Shown piece after piece: positions 54,945-62,753 of a stretch of DNA of 64,000 nt. The stretch is from SG8-30 sp963695155 (GTDB lineage: Bacteria > Pseudomonadota > Gammaproteobacteria > Steroidobacterales > Steroidobacteraceae). Under the pieces are notes generated by a model. That model was not told the DNA's origin. It searched no databases and was given only the letters and a program-made list of their open reading frames with translations. Position 1 is the first letter of the stretch, and every line of letters starts with the position of its first letter. The DNA lies in contig CAVOGD010000005.1 in assembly GCA_963695155.1 (NCBI GenBank), positions 310,001-374,000 on the forward strand, written 5' to 3'. A program made the translations under genes and the position numbers.

Positions 54945-56981
54945 CTACGCTTCGTCGGCCGCGCTGCAATCGTCCGGTGGCGACAAGGCCGTCTCGAGCG
55001 CCGGTCCCAGGGCGCGCTTCAGCGGGTCCAGCCAGGGTTCATAGTGACGCCAGTGATCCATGGCATCGCGGTAGATGGGCTGGCGGACCTGTTCCGAGCT
55101 GGCCGTGCGCACCACACGCTCGTTCTCGTAGAAGCGCAGGCAGCCGGCTTCGAAAGGCAGGCCGCAGTAAGCCAGCAGCCGGCGCAGCTCGGCCTCCGTG
55201 TCCTCCACGAAGGTCTCGTAGATGACCCGGTGGACCCGGCCCGGCAGGACGGCATCGAAATGCGCCATCAGCTCGACGTAGTCGCGGTAGTAGCGGCCGA
55301 GTTCCTGCAGGTCATAGGTGAAGTTCTGGCCGCGGGCGAAATGCTGCTTGAAGGCCGAGAAACAGCAGCCCAGCGGATGCCGCCGCGCGTCGATGATCTT
55401 CGCCGCGGGCAGCATCAGGTGAATGAGCCCGACGTGCGCGAAGTTGTTCGGCATCTTGTCGATGAAAAGGGGCGCGCCGGTCTTGCGCTGGATGCGCGTT
55501 CGTTCCAGGTACTGCTCACCGAGGGCGCGACATTCCGCGGCGCCGAGCGTCGCGAGCACCTCCGGGTACCGGGACGTCTCGGCGCGGATCTTCCGGCCGC
55601 CCAGCGCCCGCGCGATCGAGATGACGTCCGGCAACTCCATCGTGCCTTCGACCGCGGAGTGGCTGGAGAGCACCTGCTCCAGCAGTGTCGAGCCGGAGCG
55701 CGGCAGGCCGACGATGAATATCGGGTCCGGCGCGGCGCTGCCCCAGCCGCTGCGCTGCGAGAAGAATTCCCTCGAAAACAGTTCTTTGCAGCGTTGCGTG
55801 TGGCTGGTCGTCTCGTCCGGGTCGTAGCCGGTGGTGGCCCGGCGCAGGCGGTTGCCGGTGACGTAGTGCTCGAACGAGCCGGCGTACTCGCCGGCGTCCT
55901 CGAGCGCCTTGCCGATCGCGAAATGAAGGTGCAGGCGGTCGTCGTTCGTGAGGCCGGGACGGTCGAGCTGGGAGCGCATGGTGTCCAGCTCGGCAGGCGA
56001 GAAGCCGAAGGTCTTGAGGTTGGCCAGGCTCCAGTACGCCTCGCCGAAGCCGGGAGCGAGCCCGATGCTGCGGCGGTAGGCGGCGACGCATTCCGGCTGG
56101 CGCCCTGCCGACTTCAGCGCGTGGCCCAGGCTCATCCACGCCTTCGGCTGGTTGGGGTACTCCGCCAGCACGGTCTCGTAGATGGCGATCGCCCGGTCGA
56201 ACTCGCCGATTCGGATGAGGATCGCGGCCTGCAGGTTGCGATAGCCCGGATTGTGGGGATCGACGGCCAGCACCCGCTCGATCTCGTCGAGCGCCTCGAC
56301 CTTGCCCTGCCGATGCAGCACCAGCGCGTAGTTGTAACGCGCGGCGGTGAAGCCGGGCGCCAGTTCGAGGCACCGCGCCAGCAGGTTCTCGGAGTCGCCG
56401 TAGCGGCCGAGGCGGGCCGCCACTTCGGCCAGCATGCGGATCGCGGCCACGTCGGTCGGGTGCTGCCTGAGGTGCTCGCGCAGCAATGCCTCGGCCGCCG
56501 CGATGCGGTTGTCGCACAGGGCCGAGGCCGCTTCCAGCAGCCTGGGATCCTGCACGGAGAACTTCAGGTACCGGGCGAACGCGTCGTCGGCTGCCGGCCC
56601 GTCGCCGATGGCGGCCAGGTGATCGGCCAGCGCGCGCCATGCCTCGGCCAGGTCCGGTTGCAGGCTGACCGCGCGACGCAGGGCCGCCACGGCGGCCTCG
56701 CCCTGCCGGGCAGCGCCGCGCGTCAGGCCGAGTTCGTAATGAGCGGCAGCCCAGTCCGGCTGCCGTCCGGCCAGCGGTTCGTGCACCGCCAGGGCGGCCG
56801 CGGCATCGCCGCCCGCCCGCCGCGCCACGCCGAGCAGGAGGAGCGCGACCGGTTGGTCCGGGACCGCGCGCAGGATCTCGGCGGCCTGCTCGGCCGCCAG
56901 CGCAGGGTCGGTTTCCAGCAGCCGCCGCGTATGCGCCAGCGCCACGTCGAGTGTGCCAACGGGGTCCCCGCTGTCGCCCAT
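54945..56981 (-). CDS. TPR-repeat sulfotransferase
   Basis: 678 residues. The first 350 or so residues are tetratricopeptide repeats (about eight, such as PDLAEAWRALADHLAAIGDGPAADDAFARYL and NLLARCLELAPGFTAARYNYALVLHRQG). The C-terminal domain is a sulfotransferase with the 5'-phosphosulfate loop DPIFIVGLPRSGSTLLEQVLSSH and the 3'-phosphate motif AKIIDARRHPLGCCFSAFKQHF. It would transfer sulfate from PAPS to an unknown acceptor. No signal peptide is visible, so it acts in the cytoplasm. Such proteins are often encoded next to TonB-dependent receptors, as here; the biochemical reason for the pairing is not known. Confidence 0.9.
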   Translation of the reverse strand: MGDSGDPVGTLDVALAHTRRLLETDPALAAEQAAEILRAVPDQPVALLLLGVARRAGGDAAAALAVHEPLAGRQPDWAAAHYELGLTRGAARQGEAAVAALRRAVSLQPDLAEAWRALADHLAAIGDGPAADDAFARYLKFSVQDPRLLEAASALCDNRIAAAEALLREHLRQHPTDVAAIRMLAEVAARLGRYGDSENLLARCLELAPGFTAARYNYALVLHRQGKVEALDEIERVLAVDPHNPGYRNLQAAILIRIGEFDRAIAIYETVLAEYPNQPKAWMSLGHALKSAGRQPECVAAYRRSIGLAPGFGEAYWSLANLKTFGFSPAELDTMRSQLDRPGLTNDDRLHLHFAIGKALEDAGEYAGSFEHYVTGNRLRRATTGYDPDETTSHTQRCKELFSREFFSQRSGWGSAAPDPIFIVGLPRSGSTLLEQVLSSHSAVEGTMELPDVISIARALGGRKIRAETSRYPEVLATLGAAECRALGEQYLERTRIQRKTGAPLFIDKMPNNFAHVGLIHLMLPAAKIIDARRHPLGCCFSAFKQHFARGQNFTYDLQELGRYYRDYVELMAHFDAVLPGRVHRVIYETFVEDTEAELRRLLAYCGLPFEAGCLRFYENERVVRTASSEQVRQPIYRDAMDHWRHYEPWLDPLKRALGPALETALSPPDDCSAADEA

Positions 56982-57084
56982 CAGGCGTCCTTCGCTCTTC
57001 CCGGTTGCGGCATCTTAGCCTCCGGCGGCGCGGGGCGTCGCCGGTCGCCCGCGCGGCGCCGGAAGCCAGGAAGGACGACGCGTC

Positions 57085-58086
57085 CTAGAGGATGTAGCCG
57101 CCCAGCCACCAGGCGCCGGCGGCGAGCAGCGCCGAGGCCGGGATGGTCACGATCCAGGCGACCACGATGTTGCCGGCCACCCCCCAGCGCACAGCGCGCA
57201 CGCGCTGCGACGAGCCCACGCCGATGATGGCGCCGGTGATCGTGTGGGTGGTGGATACCGGGATGCCGAAGCCGGAGGCAAGGAACAGCGTGATGGCGCC
57301 GCCGGTCTCGGCCGCGAAGCCGCCGACCGGCCGCAGCTTGGTGATGCGCTGACCCATGGTCTTGACGATGCGCCAGCCGCCGAACAGCGTGCCCAGCGCG
57401 ATGGCGACGAAGCAACTGACGATGACCCAATGCGGCAGATGGCTGGGAGTCGTCAGGCCCGCGGCAATCAAGAGCAGCCAGATGATGCCCATGGTCTTCT
57501 GGGCGTCGTTGGTGCCGTGGCCAACGCTGTAAAGCGCCGAGGAAACAAGCTGCAAGCGGCGGAACCAGCGGTCGGTCTGTCGCTGTGACAGGCGCCGGCA
57601 AATCCATGCCACCAGCACCATCAGGCCGCCGCCCAGCAGCATGCCCAGCATTGGCGACACGACGATGAACACGGAAGTCTTGGTGATGCCGGGGGCCAGC
57701 AGCGGGCCGGTGCCGGCCTGGGCCATGGTGGCGCCGATCAGGCCGCCGATCAGGGCGTGCGACGAACTCGAAGGCAGTCCGTACCACCAGGTGATGATGT
57801 TCCACACGATGGCGCCGATCAGCGCTCCGAAAATAACCTGGTTATTCACCGCGTCGGCGCTGACGATGCCCTTGCCCACCGTCGCCGCGACCTTCATTTC
57901 GACCAGCACGATAGCGACAAAGTTGAAGAATGCGGCCCAGGCGACTGCCTGGTAGGGCTTCAGCACGCCGGTCGAGACCACCGTGGCGATGGAATTCGCC
58001 GCGTCGTGAAACCCGTTCATGAAGTCGAACGCCAGCGCCAGCAACACGAGCATGGCCAGGGTCAGGGTGATGGCATTCGCGTCCAT
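57085..58086 (-). CDS. pitA: Low-affinity inorganic phosphate transporter, PiT family
   Basis: 333 residues with about ten membrane helices. The two inverted PiT signatures are present: AFDFMNGFHDAANSIATVVSTGVL in the first half and VGHGTNDAQKTMGIIWLLL in the second. LPSSSSHALIGGLIGATMA and PVSTTHTITGAIIGVGSSQ complete the family pattern. It moves metal-phosphate with protons. The start at 58086 is two bases downstream of the DUF47 stop, so the two are an operon, as is typical. Confidence 0.95.
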   Translation of the reverse strand: MDANAITLTLAMLVLLALAFDFMNGFHDAANSIATVVSTGVLKPYQAVAWAAFFNFVAIVLVEMKVAATVGKGIVSADAVNNQVIFGALIGAIVWNIITWWYGLPSSSSHALIGGLIGATMAQAGTGPLLAPGITKTSVFIVVSPMLGMLLGGGLMVLVAWICRRLSQRQTDRWFRRLQLVSSALYSVGHGTNDAQKTMGIIWLLLIAAGLTTPSHLPHWVIVSCFVAIALGTLFGGWRIVKTMGQRITKLRPVGGFAAETGGAITLFLASGFGIPVSTTHTITGAIIGVGSSQRVRAVRWGVAGNIVVAWIVTIPASALLAAGAWWLGGYIL

Positions 58087-58088
58087 GA

Positions 58089-58730
58089 TCAGCCGTTCTC
58101 GAGAACCACGATCTCGAGGATGTTGGCGGCGTCCTGGCACTTGTCGGTCGTCAGTTCCAGCAGCTCGTAGACGTTCTTCAGCTTGATCAGCTGCAGGACA
58201 TCGTGCTCCTCGCGGAACAGCCGGGAAATCGCCCCGTACAGCGCGCGATCCGCGTCGGTCTCGAGTTGGTCAATCTCCTTGCACAGCCTTAGGATGGCGG
58301 GGCCGTTTTCCATGGACGACAGCAGGCCGACCGCCTCCTGCACCCGTGCGCAGCCCAGCTGCACCAGGTTGGCGAGGTGCGCGGTCTCCGGCGTGAGCTG
58401 CCTGATGTCGTACAGCGTCAGCGACTCTGCGGTGTCCTGGATGAGGTCCAGGATGTCATCGAGACGCGAGATCAGGCGCTTGATCAGGTCGCGGTCGAAC
58501 GGCGTCACGAAGGTGCTGTGCATCAGCGCCACGGTCTCGTGGGTGAGCTTGTCGGCGGCCTTTTCCGCGGCGACGATCTGGTTGACGAGCTCCTCGCGGC
58601 GCTCGTTCGCGGCGTAAGCGTCGAGCAACTCGACCAGCGTGCGGCTACCCTGGACGACGAGCTCGACGTGGCGGTTGAATAGCGAGAAGAATCGTTTCTC
58701 TTGCGGAATGAGGATGGACAGAAGACGCAT
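58089..58730 (-). CDS. DUF47 / PhoU-like phosphate transport regulator
   Basis: 213 residues, all helical. It contains DUF47 signatures: LIPQEKRFFSLFNRHVELV at the start, EKAADKLTHETVALMHSTFVTPFDRDLIKRLISRLDDILDLIQDTAESL in the middle (with metal-binding E/D residues) and LKNVYELLELTTDKCQDAANILE near the end. The family is PhoU-like and controls adjacent PiT transporters. It is the first gene of the pair with pitA. Confidence 0.92.
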   Translation of the reverse strand: MRLLSILIPQEKRFFSLFNRHVELVVQGSRTLVELLDAYAANERREELVNQIVAAEKAADKLTHETVALMHSTFVTPFDRDLIKRLISRLDDILDLIQDTAESLTLYDIRQLTPETAHLANLVQLGCARVQEAVGLLSSMENGPAILRLCKEIDQLETDADRALYGAISRLFREEHDVLQLIKLKNVYELLELTTDKCQDAANILEIVVLENG

Positions 58731-58979
58731 GGCCGGAAATCCTTGCGGAGTGATCGCAGGGTCGTAAGGGGCGCGCATTGTTGCGCGAATTGGCGGGGTC
58801 GTGTACCCGGAATGTCGCGAATGCCGCGCCGGTGCGGCGCGCGGCGCAGCACAATTTCCAGCGCTGCCAAGGGCTTGGACGTCACCCGTGGAATTCCGCA
58901 GCCGGCGGCGGGACCGCTGCTGCTGCTGCGGGTCGTTGCGTCCGCGGCCGGCCGCAATGAGGCGGCCGTCCGCTCCCGG
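58731..58979. other. Intergenic gap upstream of DUF47 gene
   Basis: About 250 bases between DUF47 and the next minus-strand gene. It contains a GCGCGCATTGTTGCGCG inverted pair near 58770-58790 and is otherwise plain GC-rich sequence. It should hold the DUF47-pitA promoter, but no clear promoter or Pho box was identified. Confidence 0.4.
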
Positions 58980-59495
58980 TCAGGGCTTCCCGGGCGCCGG
59001 CGCGGGCTGCGGCTGGACCAGCTGCTGGGTGGGCTGGATGCTGCAGGCGAAATCCAGCAAGGTCGCGCCCAGCGTGCCGGGCTCGACCTTCTCCCAGTTG
59101 CGCAACAGCGCCGTGGCGCGCTCCGGATCGTCGTCCTCGAGGTTGTTCCAGCGGTAGAAGAAGGTCCCGACGTTGGAGCGCCGTTGTTCCCCGCAGTCCC
59201 AGTCGTCGCGGCTCACGGCGCTCTTGTGCGGCCCCGGGCTGCGGGCGCTCTTGTACTCGATGCGCAGCCACATGGTCACGATGTCGCCCTCGCGGCGCGC
59301 GTCCTGCCGGGTGGCAAAGAAGACCTGCTCGGGATAGGTCTCGATCCACTCCCAGTCCATGCGGCCCTTGAGGCTCAGCTCCTTCACCCACTCGTTGCCC
59401 AGGCCCTTCATGGGGACTGTGTGGATCTGGGCAATCGCCGGCAGCGCGAACGCGCAGGCCAGCACGGCGATGACGGGCAGGGCGCTGCGGTTCAT
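58980..59495 (-). CDS. Exported protein resembling surface-adhesin E
   Basis: 171 residues. A signal peptide (MNRSALPVIAVLACAFALPAIAQ) and a strong GGAAGGAGG ribosome site fix the start. The mature protein has the short beta-rich pattern seen in adhesin-E-like proteins: ETYPEQVFFATRQDARREGDIVTMWLRIEYKS, then a conserved DWDCGEQRR segment with a Cys that would pair with the later DFACS. A Pro-rich tail follows. It may sit free in the periplasm. Function is unknown; the family name implies surface location only in pathogens. Confidence 0.65.
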   Translation of the reverse strand: MNRSALPVIAVLACAFALPAIAQIHTVPMKGLGNEWVKELSLKGRMDWEWIETYPEQVFFATRQDARREGDIVTMWLRIEYKSARSPGPHKSAVSRDDWDCGEQRRSNVGTFFYRWNNLEDDDPERATALLRNWEKVEPGTLGATLLDFACSIQPTQQLVQPQPAPAPGKP

Positions 59496-59636
59496 GGCTC
59501 GGCCTCCTTCCGTTCCTGAGACCCGAAACCTGCCGTTGCGGTTCCGCGGCCACCACCGTTATACGACAGCCCGCGGCCGGCTGCTAACATCCCGCGAGCC
59601 GCGCCCGCGCCGGCGCCGGGCAGGACAGGGGGCACC

Positions 59637-60830
59637 GTGCCACAGATCGATTTCACGAGCGAACTGACCTACATCATCCTGCTGTTCGGCCTGTTCGTCG
59701 TGCCGCGCATGCTGCAGGGCATCGGGCTGCCGACCGCCATCACGAGCTTTGCGCTGGGCGGCGCGCTGGGCATCGGCCTCGGCCTGTTCCAGCACGACCC
59801 GACCGTCACCCTGCTGTCCACGCTGGGCATCGTCGCGCTGTTCCTGTTCGCCGGCCTGGAGGTGAACCTGCAGGAACTGCGCGGCGGTTCGCGCGTGCTG
59901 GCGCTGCACGTCGTCAACGGCGTCGTGCTGTACGCCGTGGCGACCTGGATCGCCGTGCAGTTCCTGGGCCTCGAGCTGCGGCCGGCGATCCTCGTTGCGC
60001 TGGCGGTGCTGACGCCCTCCACGGGCTTCATCCTCGACTCGTTGAACAGCGTCACCCAGGACGTGCAGGAACGTTTCTGGATCCGCTCGAAGGCCGTCGC
60101 CACCGAAATCGTGGCGCTGCTGGCGCTGTTCTTCACGCTGCGCTCGACCAGCGTCGTGGACTTTGGCGTCTCGACCGCGGCGCTGGTGGCGATGGTGGCC
60201 GTGCTGCCCTGGTTGTTCCGCGGCTTCGCCAAGGTCGTGCTGCCGTACGCGCCGAAGAGCGACTTCGCGTTCCTGGTGATCGTCGCGGTCGCCTGCGCGC
60301 TGGTGACCAAGAAGCTGGGCGTGTATTACCTGGTGGGGGCGTTCGTGGTCGGCATGGTCGCGCAGCAGTACCGCCACTACATGCCGTCGCTGCAGACCGA
60401 CCACATGCTGCACGCGGTCGAGGCGCTCGGCTCGCTGTTCATCCCGTTCTACTTCTTCCACGCCGGGCTGGAACTGCGCCGCGAGGACTTCTCCTTCGCG
60501 GCCATCGGCACCGGCATCGCCTTCACCGTGCTGATCCTGCCGTTCCGCGTCATCGCGGTGAGCGCGCACCGCAAGTTCGCGCTCAAGGAACGGTTCGCGC
60601 AGACGCTGAGGATCTCGGTCCGCATCCTGCCGACGCTGGTGTTCACCCTGGTGCTGGCGGCCATCCTGCGCGAGCAGTACGACATCCCGTCGTGGCTGTT
60701 CGGCGGGTTGATCGTCTACGCGTTCCTGAACACGGTGCTGCCGTCGCTGTTCAAGCTGGCGCCGCCGCCGGAATACACGAACCCGCCGGTGGTGGCCGCC
60801 GCGCACCTGCCGCCGGAACCGCGCGGCTGA
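59637..60830 (+). CDS. Cation:proton antiporter, CPA2 (KefB-like) membrane part
   Basis: 397 residues, GTG start with ACAGGGGG upstream. About twelve membrane helices include the Na_H_exchanger pattern LPTAITSFALGGALGIGLGL, LGIVALFLFAGLEVNLQELRGGSR and VLTPSTGFILDSL. There is no C-terminal nucleotide-binding TrkA_N domain, so it lacks the usual KefB/KefC regulatory half. Ion specificity (K+ or Na+) is not predictable. Confidence 0.88.
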   Translation: MPQIDFTSELTYIILLFGLFVVPRMLQGIGLPTAITSFALGGALGIGLGLFQHDPTVTLLSTLGIVALFLFAGLEVNLQELRGGSRVLALHVVNGVVLYAVATWIAVQFLGLELRPAILVALAVLTPSTGFILDSLNSVTQDVQERFWIRSKAVATEIVALLALFFTLRSTSVVDFGVSTAALVAMVAVLPWLFRGFAKVVLPYAPKSDFAFLVIVAVACALVTKKLGVYYLVGAFVVGMVAQQYRHYMPSLQTDHMLHAVEALGSLFIPFYFFHAGLELRREDFSFAAIGTGIAFTVLILPFRVIAVSAHRKFALKERFAQTLRISVRILPTLVFTLVLAAILREQYDIPSWLFGGLIVYAFLNTVLPSLFKLAPPPEYTNPPVVAAAHLPPEPRG

Positions 60831-60843
60831 GTGCGCCGCCCGC

Positions 60844-62025
60844 TCAGCCCAGGATCGCCTCGCGCTGGTAGAGTCGCCCGGCCAGCCAGGTGAGCAGCGC
60901 GCCCAGCGCCAGCGCGCTGGCCGCGGAGATGGCGAAGAATGCCGCCGGCAGCGGCTCCTCGCGCAGGAAACCCTGGATCAGCAGATGTTGCGACAGGCTC
61001 GGCACGGCCATCAGCGCGGCGCTGGCCTTGACGTCGAGCAGCCCGGCGACCGCGATGGGCAGCGTCGGCACCAGCAGCACGACGCCCAGCCAGGTCTGCG
61101 CCTCGCGATAGCTGTGCGTGAAGGACGCGACCACCGTCATCAGCGCGGCGCCCGCCAGCACCAGGGGCAGGGTCGCGGCGAACAGGCCCAGCGCCGTGCC
61201 GGCGTCGAAGCGGGTGGACATGCCCAGTTCCTCCAGCGGCACGAGCCGGACGGACAAGGCCAGCGTCGTGGTGACCAGCACCAGCGCGACCGACATGAAG
61301 AAGGCCGCCGCGAGCACCTTGCCGTAGATGACGTGCGTGCGCGGCACCGGCACCGTCAGCAACGGTTCCAGCGACCCGCGCTCACGTTCGCCTGCGGTCG
61401 CGTCGATGGCGAGGTACAGGCCGCCCAGCAGCGTCACCAGCAGCACGATGTACGACAGCATGCCCAGCACGAGGGTGGCCTTCGCGGCCGGGGTCGCGAC
61501 GTCCACGGTGTCCACCGCGACGGCCTGCACGACGGCCGGCGAAATGCCGCGCGCCTGCAGGCGCAGCGCACCGATCGTGCCGGAGTACGCGCCCAGCGCG
61601 GCGTGCACACGGTCGGCGCGCTTGCCGGCCTTGGCGTTCGAGCCGTCCGAGAACAGCATGACGCGCGCCGGCCGGCCGGCGCCGAACTGCTCGCCGAAGT
61701 CCGCGGGCACGAGCAGCACGACCAGTTCCCGGTCCTCCTCCAGCCAGCGCCGCACGCCGTCCTCGTCGCTGTCCCGCAGCGTGACGACCAGTTCCCTCTG
61801 CCGCAGGAACTGCACGAGGTTCGGCGCGTGATCGGCGCCGGCGACCGTGACCGCGACGCTCTCGTCCATCGAGGTCACCGAGTGCTCAAGCGACAGGGTG
61901 AGGACGCCGATGAACAGCAGCGGCGCGAACACCGGGCCGAACACGAGGCTCGACAGCAGCACGCGACGGTCGCGGACCGACTCGAGGAACTCCTTGCGGA
62001 AGACCGCGGCGAGCGCCTGGATCAT
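60844..62025 (-). CDS. ABC transporter permease, NatB/ABC-2 type
   Basis: 393 residues. The layout is ABC-2 with a large extracytoplasmic loop: an N-terminal helix after FRKEFLESVRDRRVLLSSLVFGPVF, a soluble region of about 150 residues (SVAVTVAGADHAPNLVQFLRQ ...), then five or six helices. DATAGERERGSLEPLLTVPVPRTHVIYGKVLA is the conserved NatB coupling segment. It is probably an exporter of a small molecule or ion with the NatA-like ATPase upstream, whose stop it overlaps (62022-62025). Confidence 0.9.
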   Translation of the reverse strand: MIQALAAVFRKEFLESVRDRRVLLSSLVFGPVFAPLLFIGVLTLSLEHSVTSMDESVAVTVAGADHAPNLVQFLRQRELVVTLRDSDEDGVRRWLEEDRELVVLLVPADFGEQFGAGRPARVMLFSDGSNAKAGKRADRVHAALGAYSGTIGALRLQARGISPAVVQAVAVDTVDVATPAAKATLVLGMLSYIVLLVTLLGGLYLAIDATAGERERGSLEPLLTVPVPRTHVIYGKVLAAAFFMSVALVLVTTTLALSVRLVPLEELGMSTRFDAGTALGLFAATLPLVLAGAALMTVVASFTHSYREAQTWLGVVLLVPTLPIAVAGLLDVKASAALMAVPSLSQHLLIQGFLREEPLPAAFFAISAASALALGALLTWLAGRLYQREAILG

Positions 62026-62753
62026 GTCAGGCCCTCCTGGCGGCCGAGGGCGTTGACGAAGGCTTCCTCCATGCTGGCGCCGCCAAAACGCTCTCGGATG
62101 GCGGCCGCGGTGCCGCAGCCGACGACGCGGCCACGGTCAATGATGACGATGTCGTCGCACAGCGCCGCGACCTCCTGCATGACGTGGCTGGAGAACAGCA
62201 CGCAGTGGCCGGCGGCCCTGAGGCCGAGGACAAGCTCCCTGAGCGCGCGCGTCGCCATCACGTCGAGTCCGTTGGTGGGCTCGTCGAGCAGCACGTTGCG
62301 CGGCGCATGAACCAGCGCCCGCGCCAGGGCCACCTTGGTGCGCTGGCCCTGCGAAAAGCCCTTGGCGCGGCGGTCGGCGAAGTCGCTCATGCCCAGCCCG
62401 GCGATGAGTTCGTCCACCCGCCGGTCCAGTGCCGGGCGCGGCAGGCCGTGCAGGCGGCCGTAGAAGGCCACGTTCTCGCGCGCGGTCAGGTGCGGGTAGA
62501 TGCCGGCCGAATGCGGCAGCACGCCGCTGGCGCGGCGGGCGGCCAGCGGGTCGGCCACCACGTCGACGCCGTCGATCCGCGCACTGCCCTGGTCGGGGCG
62601 CAGCACCGTGTACAGAATCCTGAGGGTCGTGGACTTGCCGGCCCCGTTCGGTCCCAGCAGGCCGGTGATGCGCCCGTCGGCGGCCTCGAAGGACACGTCA
62701 CGCAGCGCCTGCACGCTGCCGAAGCGCTTGGCGAGCCGCTCCACGCGGATCAT
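62022..62753 (-). CDS. ABC transporter ATP-binding protein, NatA type
   Basis: 243 residues. Walker A is GPNGAGKSTTLRILYTVL, the Q-loop is around SGVLPHSAGIYPHLTARENVAFYGRL, the signature is FSQGQRTKVALARAL and Walker B is NVLLDEPTNGLDVMATRAL. This matches NatA-type ATPases (sodium or drug export). It sits between a TAP-like peptidase and the NatB-type permease; all three overlap by four bases, so they are one operon. Confidence 0.93.
   Translation of the reverse strand: MIRVERLAKRFGSVQALRDVSFEAADGRITGLLGPNGAGKSTTLRILYTVLRPDQGSARIDGVDVVADPLAARRASGVLPHSAGIYPHLTARENVAFYGRLHGLPRPALDRRVDELIAGLGMSDFADRRAKGFSQGQRTKVALARALVHAPRNVLLDEPTNGLDVMATRALRELVLGLRAAGHCVLFSSHVMQEVAALCDDIVIIDRGRVVGCGTAAAIRERFGGASMEEAFVNALGRQEGLT

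Noticed and set aside
52489..57227. 851- and 763-codon plus-strand frames opposite the TonB receptor and the TPR-sulfotransferase
   Set aside because: Composition is that of antisense frames; the minus-strand proteins have complete family signatures.
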